DNA of 64,000 nucleotides from Pseudarthrobacter sp. IC2-21 (GTDB lineage Bacteria; Actinomycetota; Actinomycetes; Actinomycetales; Micrococcaceae), in the NCBI RefSeq assembly GCF_034048115.1, contig NZ_CP139145.1:3286001-3350000 (forward strand). Reading direction: 5' to 3'. This document shows positions 52,211-61,533 of the stretch, piece after piece. The notes beneath the pieces are model-generated. The model did not search any database. It had not been told where the DNA came from and worked only from the letters and a program-made list of their open reading frames with translations. The position numbers were made by a program, and so were the translations under genes. Every line of letters starts with the position of its first letter. The stretch's first letter is position 1.

Positions 52211-53440
52211 ATTTCACGCGTCACAATTATTGGCATGCATTTCAGCCCGGAGCACTCAGGGAACGCTCCCTACACCACCAACCTTGCACGCGGGTTGCAC
52301 CAAGCAGGGCATAAAGTCACCGTTGTTACGGGTTATCCGCACTACCCGGAGTGGCGTATTCACGATGGATTTCGCGGCTGGGCTATGCGCGAAGACCACG
52401 GAGGTCTGCGAATCACTCGACTACGCCACTACATACCGTCTAGGCCCACGGGTATCGGTCGAGTCGTCATGGAAGTTACTTTCGGATTGCGCATAATATT
52501 TGCCTCCTGGAACCGACCCGACGTCGTTCTTTTTGTGAGCCCTGCATTGTTGTCCACTGGAATGGCTTGCATGCGCCGACGACTGACCTTTCAGAGAGCG
52601 CCATCTATCCTCTGGGTACAAGATCTGTATAGCCGCGGTCTGGCCGAGACTGCCGGTCCTAGTCGTTTGAGTGCTCTGGCGCAGAAATTGGAATCAGCCA
52701 TCCTGCGTTCGTCCGATCGCGTGGTAGCGATCCACGAGAGGTTCCATCGACATATGACCGAAGCGCTCAAAGTGAGCCCTTCCAATATTCAGGTCATCCG
52801 AAATTGGACTCACTTGAAACCCACTCCTCCATTCGACCGAGCAGCCATGCGTCAGCGGCTCGGATGGCATGACTCGGAAATAATCGTCTTACATGCCGGG
52901 AATATAGGTAAGAAGCAAGGCCTTGAAAATGTTTTGGAGGCTGCCCGCCTGGCAGATGAGCGCACGAGTCCTGTTCGTTTCGTCTTGATGGGTGACGGAA
53001 ACCAACGTAAGCGTCTTGAGGCCCTAGCTACGGACCTAGGTAGTATTTCATTCCTCGACCCCGTATCGAGTACAGATTTCCCGTACGCTCTGGGTGCCGC
53101 AGATGTACTCCTTGTCAATGAATTACCCTCGGTTCGGGACATGTCCGTCCCCAGCAAACTGACGTCATATTTCAACGCCGGAGTTGCCGTTGTTGCTGCG
53201 ACGGACGCTGGTAGTGTCACAGCGGATGAGCTCCTGGCCTCCGGAGGTGGCCTCCGGATAGATCCAGCGGATCCTAATGCGCTGCTGAACGCGGTTGAGG
53301 GCCTCGCTAACGATCCTGAACTGTCGGCAAGTCTCGGTGCGCGAGGCCTCGAGTTTCGTAACGACACATTGTCTGAGGCCACTGCAATTCGCCACTATGA
53401 TGAACTCATCACCAGCTTGGCATCGTCGCGCGGCCTCTAG
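52211..53440 (+). CDS. Glycosyltransferase family 4, probable ATT start
   Basis: Product begins (I)[20 protein letters not shown] if the ATT codon at 52211 is used. AGGAG sits 6 bases before it, and the first ATG (52235) would cut off the first beta strand (VTIIGMHF) that family members need. A stop in the frame at 52199-52201 excludes any longer version. The body ([50 protein letters not shown]) is typical GT-B. Part of the repeat-unit assembly genes. Confidence 0.8.
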   Translation: MSRVTIIGMHFSPEHSGNAPYTTNLARGLHQAGHKVTVVTGYPHYPEWRIHDGFRGWAMREDHGGLRITRLRHYIPSRPTGIGRVVMEVTFGLRIIFASWNRPDVVLFVSPALLSTGMACMRRRLTFQRAPSILWVQDLYSRGLAETAGPSRLSALAQKLESAILRSSDRVVAIHERFHRHMTEALKVSPSNIQVIRNWTHLKPTPPFDRAAMRQRLGWHDSEIIVLHAGNIGKKQGLENVLEAARLADERTSPVRFVLMGDGNQRKRLEALATDLGSISFLDPVSSTDFPYALGAADVLLVNELPSVRDMSVPSKLTSYFNAGVAVVAATDAGSVTADELLASGGGLRIDPADPNALLNAVEGLANDPELSASLGARGLEFRNDTLSEATAIRHYDELITSLASSRGL

Positions 53441-53480
53441 GCCTCGCGATTCCTTATTTTCCATCACTATTGGGGGCATT

Positions 53481-54509
53481 TTGACTAAGCGCGCATTGAT
53501 TACCGGCATAACCGGACAGGACGGTTCTTACCTAGCTGAACTCCTTTTGAAAAAGGGCTACGAAGTACATGGCCTCATTCGACGGGCATCGACGTTTAAC
53601 ACCTCCCGGGTAGACCACCTCTACGTAGACCCGCACGATCCCTCCGCAAAGCTATTTCTCCATTATGGAGATCTCAGCGATGGCGCTCGACTCGTCACCC
53701 TTCTCGCGCAGATTAAGCCTGATGAGGTCTACAACCTGGCTGCGCAATCTCACGTCAGAGTTTCATTTGACGAACCAGAGCACACCGCTGACACAACTGG
53801 TGTAGGAACCATTCGACTTTTGGAAGCGGTACGGATGGCCGGGATCGACACCAAGTTCTATCAGGCTTCATCCTCCGAAATGTTTGGTGCGACACCACCA
53901 CCTCAAAATGAAGAAACGCCTTTCTACCCTCGGTCCCCATATGGTGCCGCAAAGGTATACAGCTACTGGATAACCAAGAACTACCGTGAGGCGTACGGTA
54001 TTTTCGCTGTAAATGGAATCTTGTTTAACCATGAGTCGCCTCGTCGTGGGGAGACATTCGTCACGCGTAAGATCACTCGCGCCGTCGCCGCCATTAAAGC
54101 CGGCAAACAGGATCTCCTTTATATGGGTAACTTGGATGCCGTACGCGACTGGGGCTATGCTGCGGAATACGTTGAAGGAATGTGGCGCATGCTGCAGGCC
54201 GATGAACCCGACGATTTCGTCTTAGCGACGGGCGGGAATTACACCGTTCGCGATTTCCTTCAAATTTCCTTTGACCATGCCGGTCTCAACTGGGAGGACC
54301 ACGTTCGGTTTGACGAACGGTACCTCCGGCCCACCGAAGTGGATGCCCTCGTTGGTGATGCATCAAAAGCACAAGAAAAACTTGGCTGGAAAGCCTCAGT
54401 CCATACGCCTGAGCTGGCCCGAATCATGGTGGATGCTGACATCGCAGCCCTCAAGCACGCCGGAAGTCACTGGATCGACAGCGTTGACCTCGTAAGTTGG
54501 CAAAACTGA
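53481..54509 (+). CDS. gmd: GDP-mannose 4,6-dehydratase
   Basis: A 342-residue SDR enzyme making GDP-4-keto-6-deoxymannose, the first step to GDP-L-fucose. [20 protein letters not shown] is the dinucleotide-binding start, [20 protein letters not shown] and [15 protein letters not shown] (catalytic Tyr-x3-Lys) are conserved. The start is TTG 53481 with GGGGG upstream; the family N-terminus begins there. It precedes fcl directly. Confidence 0.95.
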   Translation: MTKRALITGITGQDGSYLAELLLKKGYEVHGLIRRASTFNTSRVDHLYVDPHDPSAKLFLHYGDLSDGARLVTLLAQIKPDEVYNLAAQSHVRVSFDEPEHTADTTGVGTIRLLEAVRMAGIDTKFYQASSSEMFGATPPPQNEETPFYPRSPYGAAKVYSYWITKNYREAYGIFAVNGILFNHESPRRGETFVTRKITRAVAAIKAGKQDLLYMGNLDAVRDWGYAAEYVEGMWRMLQADEPDDFVLATGGNYTVRDFLQISFDHAGLNWEDHVRFDERYLRPTEVDALVGDASKAQEKLGWKASVHTPELARIMVDADIAALKHAGSHWIDSVDLVSWQN

Positions 54510-55483
54510 TGGGGCCATCAAAGCATTTTGTACCCAGTAACCTTGACCGTTCGTCGACCTTTTACGTCGCCGGACACCGCGGTCTCGTGGGTTCGGCAAT
54601 ATGGCGGAATTTGCAGTCAGAAGGGTTCACGAACCTCATCGGGCAGAATTCGTCCGCATTGGACCTTAAGGACCGGCAAGCGACTTTCGACTTCTTTGCG
54701 CAGAATTCGCCACGATATGTTGTATTAGCAGCCGCTCGGGTAGGTGGGATTCTGGCTAATAGCACTTATCCTGTGGATTTCCTCAGCGATAATCTACGAA
54801 TACAAGTGAATGTCTTGGACGCTGCTCTTGAACATGGCGTCGAGAGACTGCTGTTCCTTGGTTCGTCCTGTATCTATCCGAAATTTGCAGAGCAGCCAAT
54901 TCGAGAAGACTCTCTGCTGACGGGACACCTTGAACCCACGAACGACGCTTATGCGATAGCCAAGATCGCAGGCATTATGCAAATTCAGGCTATACGGCGT
55001 CAGTACGGATTGCCATGGATATCCGCCATGCCTACGAATCTCTACGGTCCAGGAGACAATTTCTCGCACGATGGATCACACGTGCTTCCGGCCCTCATTC
55101 GACGCTATGACGAAGCCGCCCGCACGGGAGCGGCAACCGTCACGAATTGGGGTACGGGCTCACCTCGCCGTGAATTCCTTCATGTTGACGACATGGCCGC
55201 TGCTTGCCTGCACCTCTTGGAGAACTACAACGGAGCAGAACAGGTCAATGTGGGCACCGGAACGGACGTCACCATCAAGGAATTGGCGTCAATTGTTGCC
55301 AACGCCGTGGGCTACGAGGGTGAAATACGCTGGGACACTTCCAAACCCGACGGGACACCGCAGAAACTGTTGGATGTGTCGAATCTGGCCAAAGCGGGCT
55401 GGACTTCAAGCATCGGATTGAAGGACGGCGTGGAGCGTACGGTCGAATGGTATCGCTCCAACGTTGACCGCGTCAGAACATAA
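54509..55483 (+). CDS. fcl: GDP-L-fucose synthase
   Basis: A 324-residue epimerase-reductase converting the Gmd product to GDP-L-fucose. YVAGHRGLVGSAIW (NADP-binding), FLGSSCIYPKFAEQP and NDAYAIAKIAGI (Tyr-x3-Lys) are the family motifs. The ATG at 54509 overlaps the gmd stop by one base (TGATG); an in-frame TTG at 54497 is an alternative. Together with gmd it supplies fucose (or a related 6-deoxyhexose) for the polymer. Confidence 0.95.
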   Translation: MGPSKHFVPSNLDRSSTFYVAGHRGLVGSAIWRNLQSEGFTNLIGQNSSALDLKDRQATFDFFAQNSPRYVVLAAARVGGILANSTYPVDFLSDNLRIQVNVLDAALEHGVERLLFLGSSCIYPKFAEQPIREDSLLTGHLEPTNDAYAIAKIAGIMQIQAIRRQYGLPWISAMPTNLYGPGDNFSHDGSHVLPALIRRYDEAARTGAATVTNWGTGSPRREFLHVDDMAAACLHLLENYNGAEQVNVGTGTDVTIKELASIVANAVGYEGEIRWDTSKPDGTPQKLLDVSNLAKAGWTSSIGLKDGVERTVEWYRSNVDRVRT

Positions 55484-55500
55484 GGACTATCGATGGGGGA

Positions 55501-56976
55501 ATGTTGCGCGTGAATCCCGCGACATACGAGGCTATTCAGGTCAAGAAGAAAAATGATTGGCGCGCACGCTACTCATCGCGTCTCCAGCTCATCGATGTTA
55601 GTGTGGTCATTTGGGCCGTTACCGGCGCGTACGGAATACGTTTTGGGTTTCCCGACATTGATAGTAAGAACATACGAGACATTGATTATGCCCTCCTTTC
55701 GATTGGCCTCGTGGTGGCTTGGTGGGCAATGCTGGGATTTTGGGGTTCCAGAGACGCTCGGGTTCTCGGCTCCGGGAGTGAAGAGTACAAACGAGTAATT
55801 TCCAGTTCCGCCTGGTTGTTCGGGTTTGTAGCAATTGTCTCGTATGCCTTCAAAATCGATACTGCCCGCGGGTTTGTAGGTCTAGCATTCCCGGCCGGGG
55901 CGATAGGGCTGTTAATTGCCCGTTGGGTTGTTCGGCAGCACCTAAGTCTCGAAAGAAGCCACGGAAAGAGCGGATCCCGCGTCCTTATCATCGGGGGTCC
56001 CTCCTCGGCGGCTCATCTTGTTCGTTCCCTCAGCAGCGCACCCTCGGCCGGATACAGACCCGTTGCAGTTCATTTACCAGGGGCCTCACCCGCCTCCACC
56101 GAGTCGAATTTCACTGTCCCTGTGACTGGAACAGAATCGGATTTTGAATCTATTTTGACCACGATTGTCGCCGCGGATGTCGACGCTGTAGCCGTTTCGG
56201 CAGGTGTCAGCCTGCATCCCAAGGACCTTCGCCGATTGGGCTGGGAACTGGCCGCTAGGGACATCGGAATGATTCTTGCCCCGGCACTTACGGACATCGC
56301 CGGCCCGCGTATTCACACCCAGCCAGTCGCTGGCCTGCCGCTGATCCACGTCTCGACCCCAAAGTTGACGGGTGGTAAAAAAGTTGCCAAGCGGACTTTC
56401 GACTTGACCGTCGCGGGATTACTTGTTGCTTGCCTCGCACCCGTTTTTCTGGTGGTGGCGGCACTTGTTCGCATTACCGATCCTGGACCCGTCTTGTACA
56501 GGCAAGAGCGGGTCGGCCTGCGTGGAACTACCTTTCACATGCTGAAGTTCCGGTCGATGAAGGTCAACGCGGATGCCGAGCTTACGGCGCTTCTGGACGC
56601 TCAGGGTTCCAGCGCGAAACCCCTTTTCAAGGTGGAGAACGATCCACGTATTACCCCTCTGGGGCGCATTTTGCGTAAGTACTCTCTTGATGAATTGCCC
56701 CAGCTACTAAACGTTATTCAGGGGAGCATGAGCCTAGTGGGCCCTAGGCCACAACGAGCGGGCGAGGTCGCGCTCTACGATGACGCCGCCCACCGCCGCC
56801 TTTATGTCAGTCCTGGAATGAGCGGCTTGTGGCAGGTTAGCGGACGTTCAAATCTCTCCTGGGAAGAGAGCATCCGGCTCGATCTCTATTATGTGGAAAA
56901 CTGGTCTCTAATGGGTGATGTAGTGATCCTTTTCAAGACTTTCAAGGCAGTATTTGCAAGCACGGGCGCGGTCTAA
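55501..56976 (+). CDS. Polyprenyl-phosphate sugar phosphotransferase (priming enzyme)
   Basis: A 491-residue protein of the WbaP/WcaJ type. Four or five N-terminal membrane segments, a central soluble domain (VLIIGGPSSAAHLVRSL) and the C-terminal catalytic domain (VLYRQERVGLRGTTFHMLKF, KVENDPRITPLGRILRKYSL, MSLVGPRPQRAGE, GLWQVSGRSNLSWEE) with an N-terminal anchor. It links the first sugar phosphate to undecaprenyl phosphate. ATG 55501 or GTG 55510 are both possible starts; the latter has a better spaced GGGGG site. Confidence 0.94.
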   Translation: MLRVNPATYEAIQVKKKNDWRARYSSRLQLIDVSVVIWAVTGAYGIRFGFPDIDSKNIRDIDYALLSIGLVVAWWAMLGFWGSRDARVLGSGSEEYKRVISSSAWLFGFVAIVSYAFKIDTARGFVGLAFPAGAIGLLIARWVVRQHLSLERSHGKSGSRVLIIGGPSSAAHLVRSLSSAPSAGYRPVAVHLPGASPASTESNFTVPVTGTESDFESILTTIVAADVDAVAVSAGVSLHPKDLRRLGWELAARDIGMILAPALTDIAGPRIHTQPVAGLPLIHVSTPKLTGGKKVAKRTFDLTVAGLLVACLAPVFLVVAALVRITDPGPVLYRQERVGLRGTTFHMLKFRSMKVNADAELTALLDAQGSSAKPLFKVENDPRITPLGRILRKYSLDELPQLLNVIQGSMSLVGPRPQRAGEVALYDDAAHRRLYVSPGMSGLWQVSGRSNLSWEESIRLDLYYVENWSLMGDVVILFKTFKAVFASTGAV

Positions 56977-57034
56977 GGTCCGTCCAACTTTTGCGGCGGA
57001 ATGCCGCCAACCCTGGGATTGGGGAAAGCAACAA

Positions 57035-58348
57035 ATGCGTATATCTGTAATCGGCTGCGGTTATCTGGGCGCTGTTCATGCAGCATGCATGGCGAAATTA
57101 GGCCACGAGGTTGTCGGTATTGACACCGACGCGCGGAAAATCGAAGAACTGTCTGCAGCGCGTGCGCCTTTTTACGAGCCTCGACTTGAAGACCTCCTGA
57201 GGGAGGTTCAGGAAACGGGGCGTCTGACCTTCAGCACTGATCTCTCCGACGCCGCAGGAAGTGCGGTGCACTTCATTTGCGTGGGTACCCCTCAGAAGAA
57301 GGGTGAGAATGGCGCTGACCTCACATACGTTGATGCTGCGACAACGGGACTACTCCCCTACTTGGCGCCAGGCGATATCGTGGTTGGAAAATCGACGGTA
57401 CCGGTCGGGACAGCCTCGCGACTGGCGGCTCTCGTTCAAGCTGAGCAGCCCGAAACGCATTTGGTGTGGAATCCTGAGTTCCTTCGTGAGGGGCACGCCG
57501 TCGCCGACACTCTCCAGCCCGACCGGTTCGTTTACGGCGTCATCGACGGCTTGGAGGACAATCCTGCAGTCGTTGTCCTCGACGAGGTTTACGCGATCCC
57601 CCTTGCCTCCGGCACTCCGCGTTTGGTGACAGATCATCCAACCGCGGAGCTGGTAAAAGCAGCGGCAAATTCATTCCTGGCCACGAAGATTTCCTTCATA
57701 AACGCCATGGCGGAAGTTTGCGAAGCAGCAGGCGCCGACGTTACGCAACTCGCTGACGCCATAGGCATGGATGATCGAATCGGCCGCAAATTCCTCAATG
57801 CTGGCATCGGGTTTGGCGGCGGCTGCCTGCCAAAGGACATCCGCGCCTTCATGGCTCGCGCAGGTGAGCTTGGTGCTGATCAGGCACTGACATTCCTGCG
57901 TGAGGTGGACGCTATCAACATGCGCCGCCGAACACGCGTGGTCGAGCTTGCCCGCGACTTGTGCGATGGTTCGTTGCTGGGAAAACGGGTCACAGTTCTC
58001 GGCGCAGCATTCAAGCCCGAAAGTGATGATGTTCGTGATTCGCCTGCACTCAGCATTGCGGCGCAGCTGCAGTTGCAGGGTGCTGTCGTGACTGTGACGG
58101 ATCCGAAAGCTCTGGTAAACGCATCACGCAGATTCCCGGAACTACACTATGAAGCGGATACTTCGGTTGCCGTAGAAAGGGCGGATGCCTTGTTGCTGCT
58201 TACTGAGTGGCAGGAGTACCGCGATTTGGACCCTTACGCGTTGGTGGAGTCGGTTTCCTCGCCCCGGGTCCTTGATGGCCGAAACGTTTTGGATGCCGCC
58301 AAGTGGCGTGCAGCCGGGTGGCATTACCGTGGCCTAGGGCGACCCTGA
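57035..58348 (+). CDS. ugd: UDP-glucose 6-dehydrogenase
   Basis: A 437-residue enzyme oxidising UDP-glucose to UDP-glucuronate. MRISVIGCGYLGAVHAACMA (NAD-binding), KSTVPVGTA, NPEFLREGHA and the catalytic Cys264 in GFGGGCLPKD are present. The ATG at 57035 has GGGGAAAG upstream. Suggests glucuronate (or a derived sugar) in the polymer. Confidence 0.95.
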   Translation: MRISVIGCGYLGAVHAACMAKLGHEVVGIDTDARKIEELSAARAPFYEPRLEDLLREVQETGRLTFSTDLSDAAGSAVHFICVGTPQKKGENGADLTYVDAATTGLLPYLAPGDIVVGKSTVPVGTASRLAALVQAEQPETHLVWNPEFLREGHAVADTLQPDRFVYGVIDGLEDNPAVVVLDEVYAIPLASGTPRLVTDHPTAELVKAAANSFLATKISFINAMAEVCEAAGADVTQLADAIGMDDRIGRKFLNAGIGFGGGCLPKDIRAFMARAGELGADQALTFLREVDAINMRRRTRVVELARDLCDGSLLGKRVTVLGAAFKPESDDVRDSPALSIAAQLQLQGAVVTVTDPKALVNASRRFPELHYEADTSVAVERADALLLLTEWQEYRDLDPYALVESVSSPRVLDGRNVLDAAKWRAAGWHYRGLGRP

Positions 58349-58350
58349 CA

Positions 58351-60213
58351 ATGGCCAATAAACGTGACGATGCCCCCTCCAGGGCACGACTGACGTCAAC
58401 ACCACATCGAAATGGCCTCCGGCGTCGGCTCGTGCTCGTTGGCGCGACGGCGGGATGCGTGGCCCTTATAGGTGTGGCCAGTGCTGCATGGCTAGGAAGC
58501 AAGGCTTCGGAGATAAATTCCGAGCTCACGTCGGCGACGCGCCTGATCCCCTCTCTCAAAGAGGAGATAGCCAATGACAACGCCACTGGGGCTGAGGCGA
58601 CCGTTGATGAACTTCGCGCGCATACGTCCGCCGCAAAACAAGCAGCCGATGAGCCGCTGTGGACTCTAGCGTCCACGCTGCCTGGCCTGGGGGCGAACTT
58701 TGCCGCTGTGGCCGAAGTGGCCCGTTCCGCCGACGATGTTTCCAATCTTGGTCTCGCGCCGTTGGTTAGGGTTTACAGCTCCCTCAACTGGGAAACGCTG
58801 CTACCCGGCAGCTCAGGCACTGATCTCAGACCACTCGAAGCAGCTTCCCCCAACATTTCCGCAGCAGCAGACGCCGTGCGGCTATCAGCCGACAGACTCA
58901 GTCAGATCGACACCACTAAGCTGATTCCGCAGGTCGCGGCCCCTTTGACCAGCGCCAGAGATCAACTGCAGGGCCTCACCGGGGCACTCGACGCGGCCGC
59001 TAACGCCTCGACCATCGCGCCTGGAATGCTCGGCGCCCAAGCACCACGCAATTACCTACTCATCATCCAAAACAACGCCGAATCACGGGCCTCGGGCGGC
59101 ATACCCGGCGCGCTAGCTGTCCTCACTCTCGACAAAGGCAAGCTGGCCCTTGGGACCCAGAGCAGTGCTGGTGCCGTTGGCGTTATGTCGACAACAATTC
59201 CTGTGGACTCAGAACAGCAACAGATTTACTCCTCACGCATGGGAAAGTTCATGCAGGATGTTAACCTCACTCCCGACTTTCCAACAGCCGCCAGCACTGC
59301 CCAAGCCATGTGGGAGAAGAAATATGGTCAACATGTTAACGGCGTGATTTCCATTGACCCGGTAGCACTTAGCTACATATTGGAGGCAACCGGGCCTGTA
59401 AAGATTACGCAACCAGAACTCACCGCACTCGCCGGCCACGGACTCCCCACAGAGCTCAACGGTCAAAATGTAGTCAAGAGCTTGTTGTCTGATGTCTACG
59501 CCAAGATCAAGGAGCCCAAACTTCAGGACGCATACTTCGCAGGCGTGGCACAGGAGACCTTTGCTGCATTGTCCAACGGCAAAGGCGAGGCCAAGGGCCT
59601 GATCAAGGGCCTCACCAAAGGCGTGGAAGAAGGCCGGGTCCTGGTCTGGTCTGGGCTCCCAGCGGAACAGTCCGTCATAGGCCAGTACGCTCTGAGCGGG
59701 TCCATTGCTGGACCGAGCGTAGCTCCCGCGCAGTTCGGCGTGTATTTCAACGATGGGACTGGCGCCAAAATGGACTACCACGTAAAGCGCACTGTGCAGT
59801 TGGTGAAGGAATGCGCCCAAAATGGTTATGAACAAACAACAGTCCGCGTTACCAGCACCAGCACGGCACCCGCCGACGCGGCGACGTCGCTGCCTGCTTA
59901 TGTCACAGGCGCCGGCGCATTCGGAGTGCCCGCCGGATCAGTGCAAACCAATATTGTTGCCTACGGTCCTGTCCAAGCCTACATAGAGACTGCCACGTTG
60001 GACGGGCAGAGGACCAATTTCGCTCCCTACCGGCACAGCAACCGCCCTGTTGGCGTAGTGGCAATTCAGCTTGCCCCAGGGGAGAGCAAGACTGTTGACT
60101 TCACCTTCGGAAAGATCGTTCAGCACAACGAACCCAACGTGGTTGTCACGCCTACCGTCCAGGACGTCAAGGATGTGATTTTGCCCACAGTCAATCCGGA
60201 GTGCGGCCAGTAG
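58351..60213 (+). CDS. DUF4012-domain membrane-anchored protein
   Basis: A 620-residue protein: basic N-terminus, one membrane segment (about 27-49), then a long extracytoplasmic part starting helical (SEINSELTSATRLIPSLKEE) and continuing with the DUF4012 domain (NYLLIIQNNAESRASGGIPG, PDFPTAASTAQAMWEKKYG, VNGVISIDPVALSYILEATG). DUF4012 proteins occur beside exopolysaccharide genes in actinobacteria. The stretch LAPGESKTVDFTFGKIVQHN near the end is beta-like. Role unknown; perhaps polymer attachment to the wall. Confidence 0.88.
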   Translation: MANKRDDAPSRARLTSTPHRNGLRRRLVLVGATAGCVALIGVASAAWLGSKASEINSELTSATRLIPSLKEEIANDNATGAEATVDELRAHTSAAKQAADEPLWTLASTLPGLGANFAAVAEVARSADDVSNLGLAPLVRVYSSLNWETLLPGSSGTDLRPLEAASPNISAAADAVRLSADRLSQIDTTKLIPQVAAPLTSARDQLQGLTGALDAAANASTIAPGMLGAQAPRNYLLIIQNNAESRASGGIPGALAVLTLDKGKLALGTQSSAGAVGVMSTTIPVDSEQQQIYSSRMGKFMQDVNLTPDFPTAASTAQAMWEKKYGQHVNGVISIDPVALSYILEATGPVKITQPELTALAGHGLPTELNGQNVVKSLLSDVYAKIKEPKLQDAYFAGVAQETFAALSNGKGEAKGLIKGLTKGVEEGRVLVWSGLPAEQSVIGQYALSGSIAGPSVAPAQFGVYFNDGTGAKMDYHVKRTVQLVKECAQNGYEQTTVRVTSTSTAPADAATSLPAYVTGAGAFGVPAGSVQTNIVAYGPVQAYIETATLDGQRTNFAPYRHSNRPVGVVAIQLAPGESKTVDFTFGKIVQHNEPNVVVTPTVQDVKDVILPTVNPECGQ

Positions 60214-60391
60214 TCGTAGACAGCGCGTTAACACTATGTAAACCGTCTTGATTGACATTGCTCTCCTTTCAACAGAAGTGGTAACGTCTTTTTGGGATAT
60301 TTATCCGGGATTTCCGCACAGGTCTCGTGTGGAGAGGAACCTCCTCAAGAAATCGGATACACAAAACTTAAACGTCTCCGGGGGGACAACC

Positions 60392-60985
60392 ATGAAAAAA
60401 GCACTCGCAGCACTCGCACTTGCAGGCTCGTTGGCATTGGTAGGCACTGCGCCTGCCATGGCAGCCACGTACCCGGCGCTTCCGCCGGCAGCCGGCGTGA
60501 CTGATGGAACACCTGCTCCAGGCCAGCAGTTCTTCTTTACAGCTCAGGGCTTCATCGCCGGCGAAACTGTCACCATCACCATCACGGTGACCACTACGGG
60601 TGGCGCAAACGCAGGCGGTACCGCCGTCTCCGCCAAGATCCCCGTTTTCCAGGCCCCGCAGACCCTCAGCGCGACCGCTGACGCGCAGGGCAAGATTTCC
60701 GTGCCGCTCGCCATCAACGAAGCCGGCACCTATTCGATCACCGCAACGGGCAACACGTCAGGCGTTGTGGTTGGCCCCGTCACGGTGACGGTGGCCGCTT
60801 CTCTTGCCAACACCGGTGGGAACGCTGGTGGTGCGCCGCTCGCCAACACAGGTGCTGGCCTGGCCAACACGGGGGCTGACTCCGGTCTGATCCTTTGGAC
60901 GCTGGTTGGCGCAGGCGCACTGGCTGCCGGTGCGGCTTCTGTCGTTGTTGTTCGCCGCCGGGCCAAGAGCGAGACCGCAGCGTAA
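60392..60985 (+). CDS. LANTG-type cell-wall-anchored surface protein
   Basis: A 197-residue protein. Signal peptide MKKALAALALAGSLALVGTA to about residue 27 (AMA cleavage). A single beta-rich domain (GQQFFFTAQGFIAGETVTIT, ITATGNTSGVV). The C-terminus has three LANTG copies (LANTGGNAGG, LANTGAGLANTGADSG), then a membrane segment and RRRAKSETAA. LAxTG is the recognition motif of class E sortases, found in high-GC actinobacteria, so covalent wall anchoring is likely. No sortase gene is in the window. Confidence 0.88.
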   Translation: MKKALAALALAGSLALVGTAPAMAATYPALPPAAGVTDGTPAPGQQFFFTAQGFIAGETVTITITVTTTGGANAGGTAVSAKIPVFQAPQTLSATADAQGKISVPLAINEAGTYSITATGNTSGVVVGPVTVTVAASLANTGGNAGGAPLANTGAGLANTGADSGLILWTLVGAGALAAGAASVVVVRRRAKSETAA

Positions 60986-61004
60986 GCAACAACCACAAGT
61001 ACCA

Positions 61005-61047
61005 AGAGGGTGGGTAGCCTCCGGTTTCCGGAGGCTACCCACCCTCT
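61005..61047. terminator. 20-bp perfect hairpin after the surface protein gene
   Basis: AGAGGGTGGGTAGCCTCCGG (61005-61024) pairs exactly with 61028-61047, loop TTT. It lies 20 bases after the stop and 18 bases before the next gene. A terminator or attenuator for the VanZ-like gene. Confidence 0.8.
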
Positions 61048-61064
61048 GCTCTTAAGGGAGTTTC

Positions 61065-61511
61065 TTGAATTACCTGGTGAGCCATAAGTTCTGGCGTTGC
61101 ATGCTGGTGGCCATGCTAGTTCCGCTGGGACTGATTGCCTTCTGGCCCAGTCCTGTTGATGCTCCTGTCCAAAGCCAGCTCGCCGCTGTCCTGAAGGTGC
61201 TCCACACACATGGAGTTCCTGCGTGGTTCAATTACCAATTTGTAGAGGCGACGGCCAATGTCCTGCTGTTTGTGCCCGTGGGCTTCGTGGCGGGGCTGGC
61301 CCATCCAAAAAGACGCTGGTGGCACATCGGAGTTCTAGGATTGGTAGTCTCCAGCTGCATCGAGTTGGGGCAGTTGCTATTTCTTCACAATCGATTCGCG
61401 AGCATTTCGGACATTGTCACAAATGCGGTTGGGGCTGTCATTGGCGCCCTACTGGCGCTTCTGGCTTTTAAGCAACAACAGGCCCGCCACGTATCAGCGA
61501 CGGACCTGTAG
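61065..61511 (+). CDS. VanZ-like membrane protein
   Basis: A 148-residue protein with about four membrane segments and the VanZ pattern (VEATANVLLFVPVGFVAGLA, SSCIELGQLLFLHNRFAS, ISDIVTNAVGAVIGALLALL). It begins with TTG at 61065 after GGGAG. VanZ family members confer low-level teicoplanin resistance in enterococci, but in most bacteria the role is unknown. It converges with galU. Confidence 0.85.
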   Translation: MNYLVSHKFWRCMLVAMLVPLGLIAFWPSPVDAPVQSQLAAVLKVLHTHGVPAWFNYQFVEATANVLLFVPVGFVAGLAHPKRRWWHIGVLGLVVSSCIELGQLLFLHNRFASISDIVTNAVGAVIGALLALLAFKQQQARHVSATDL

Positions 61512-61533
61512 GGGCCTGCAGAGGCCCTGGACC

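Noticed and set aside
60252..60287. TTGACA followed by TAACGT as a promoter of the LANTG protein
   Set aside because: The spacing is 24 bases, too long for a standard promoter; left out of the feature list.
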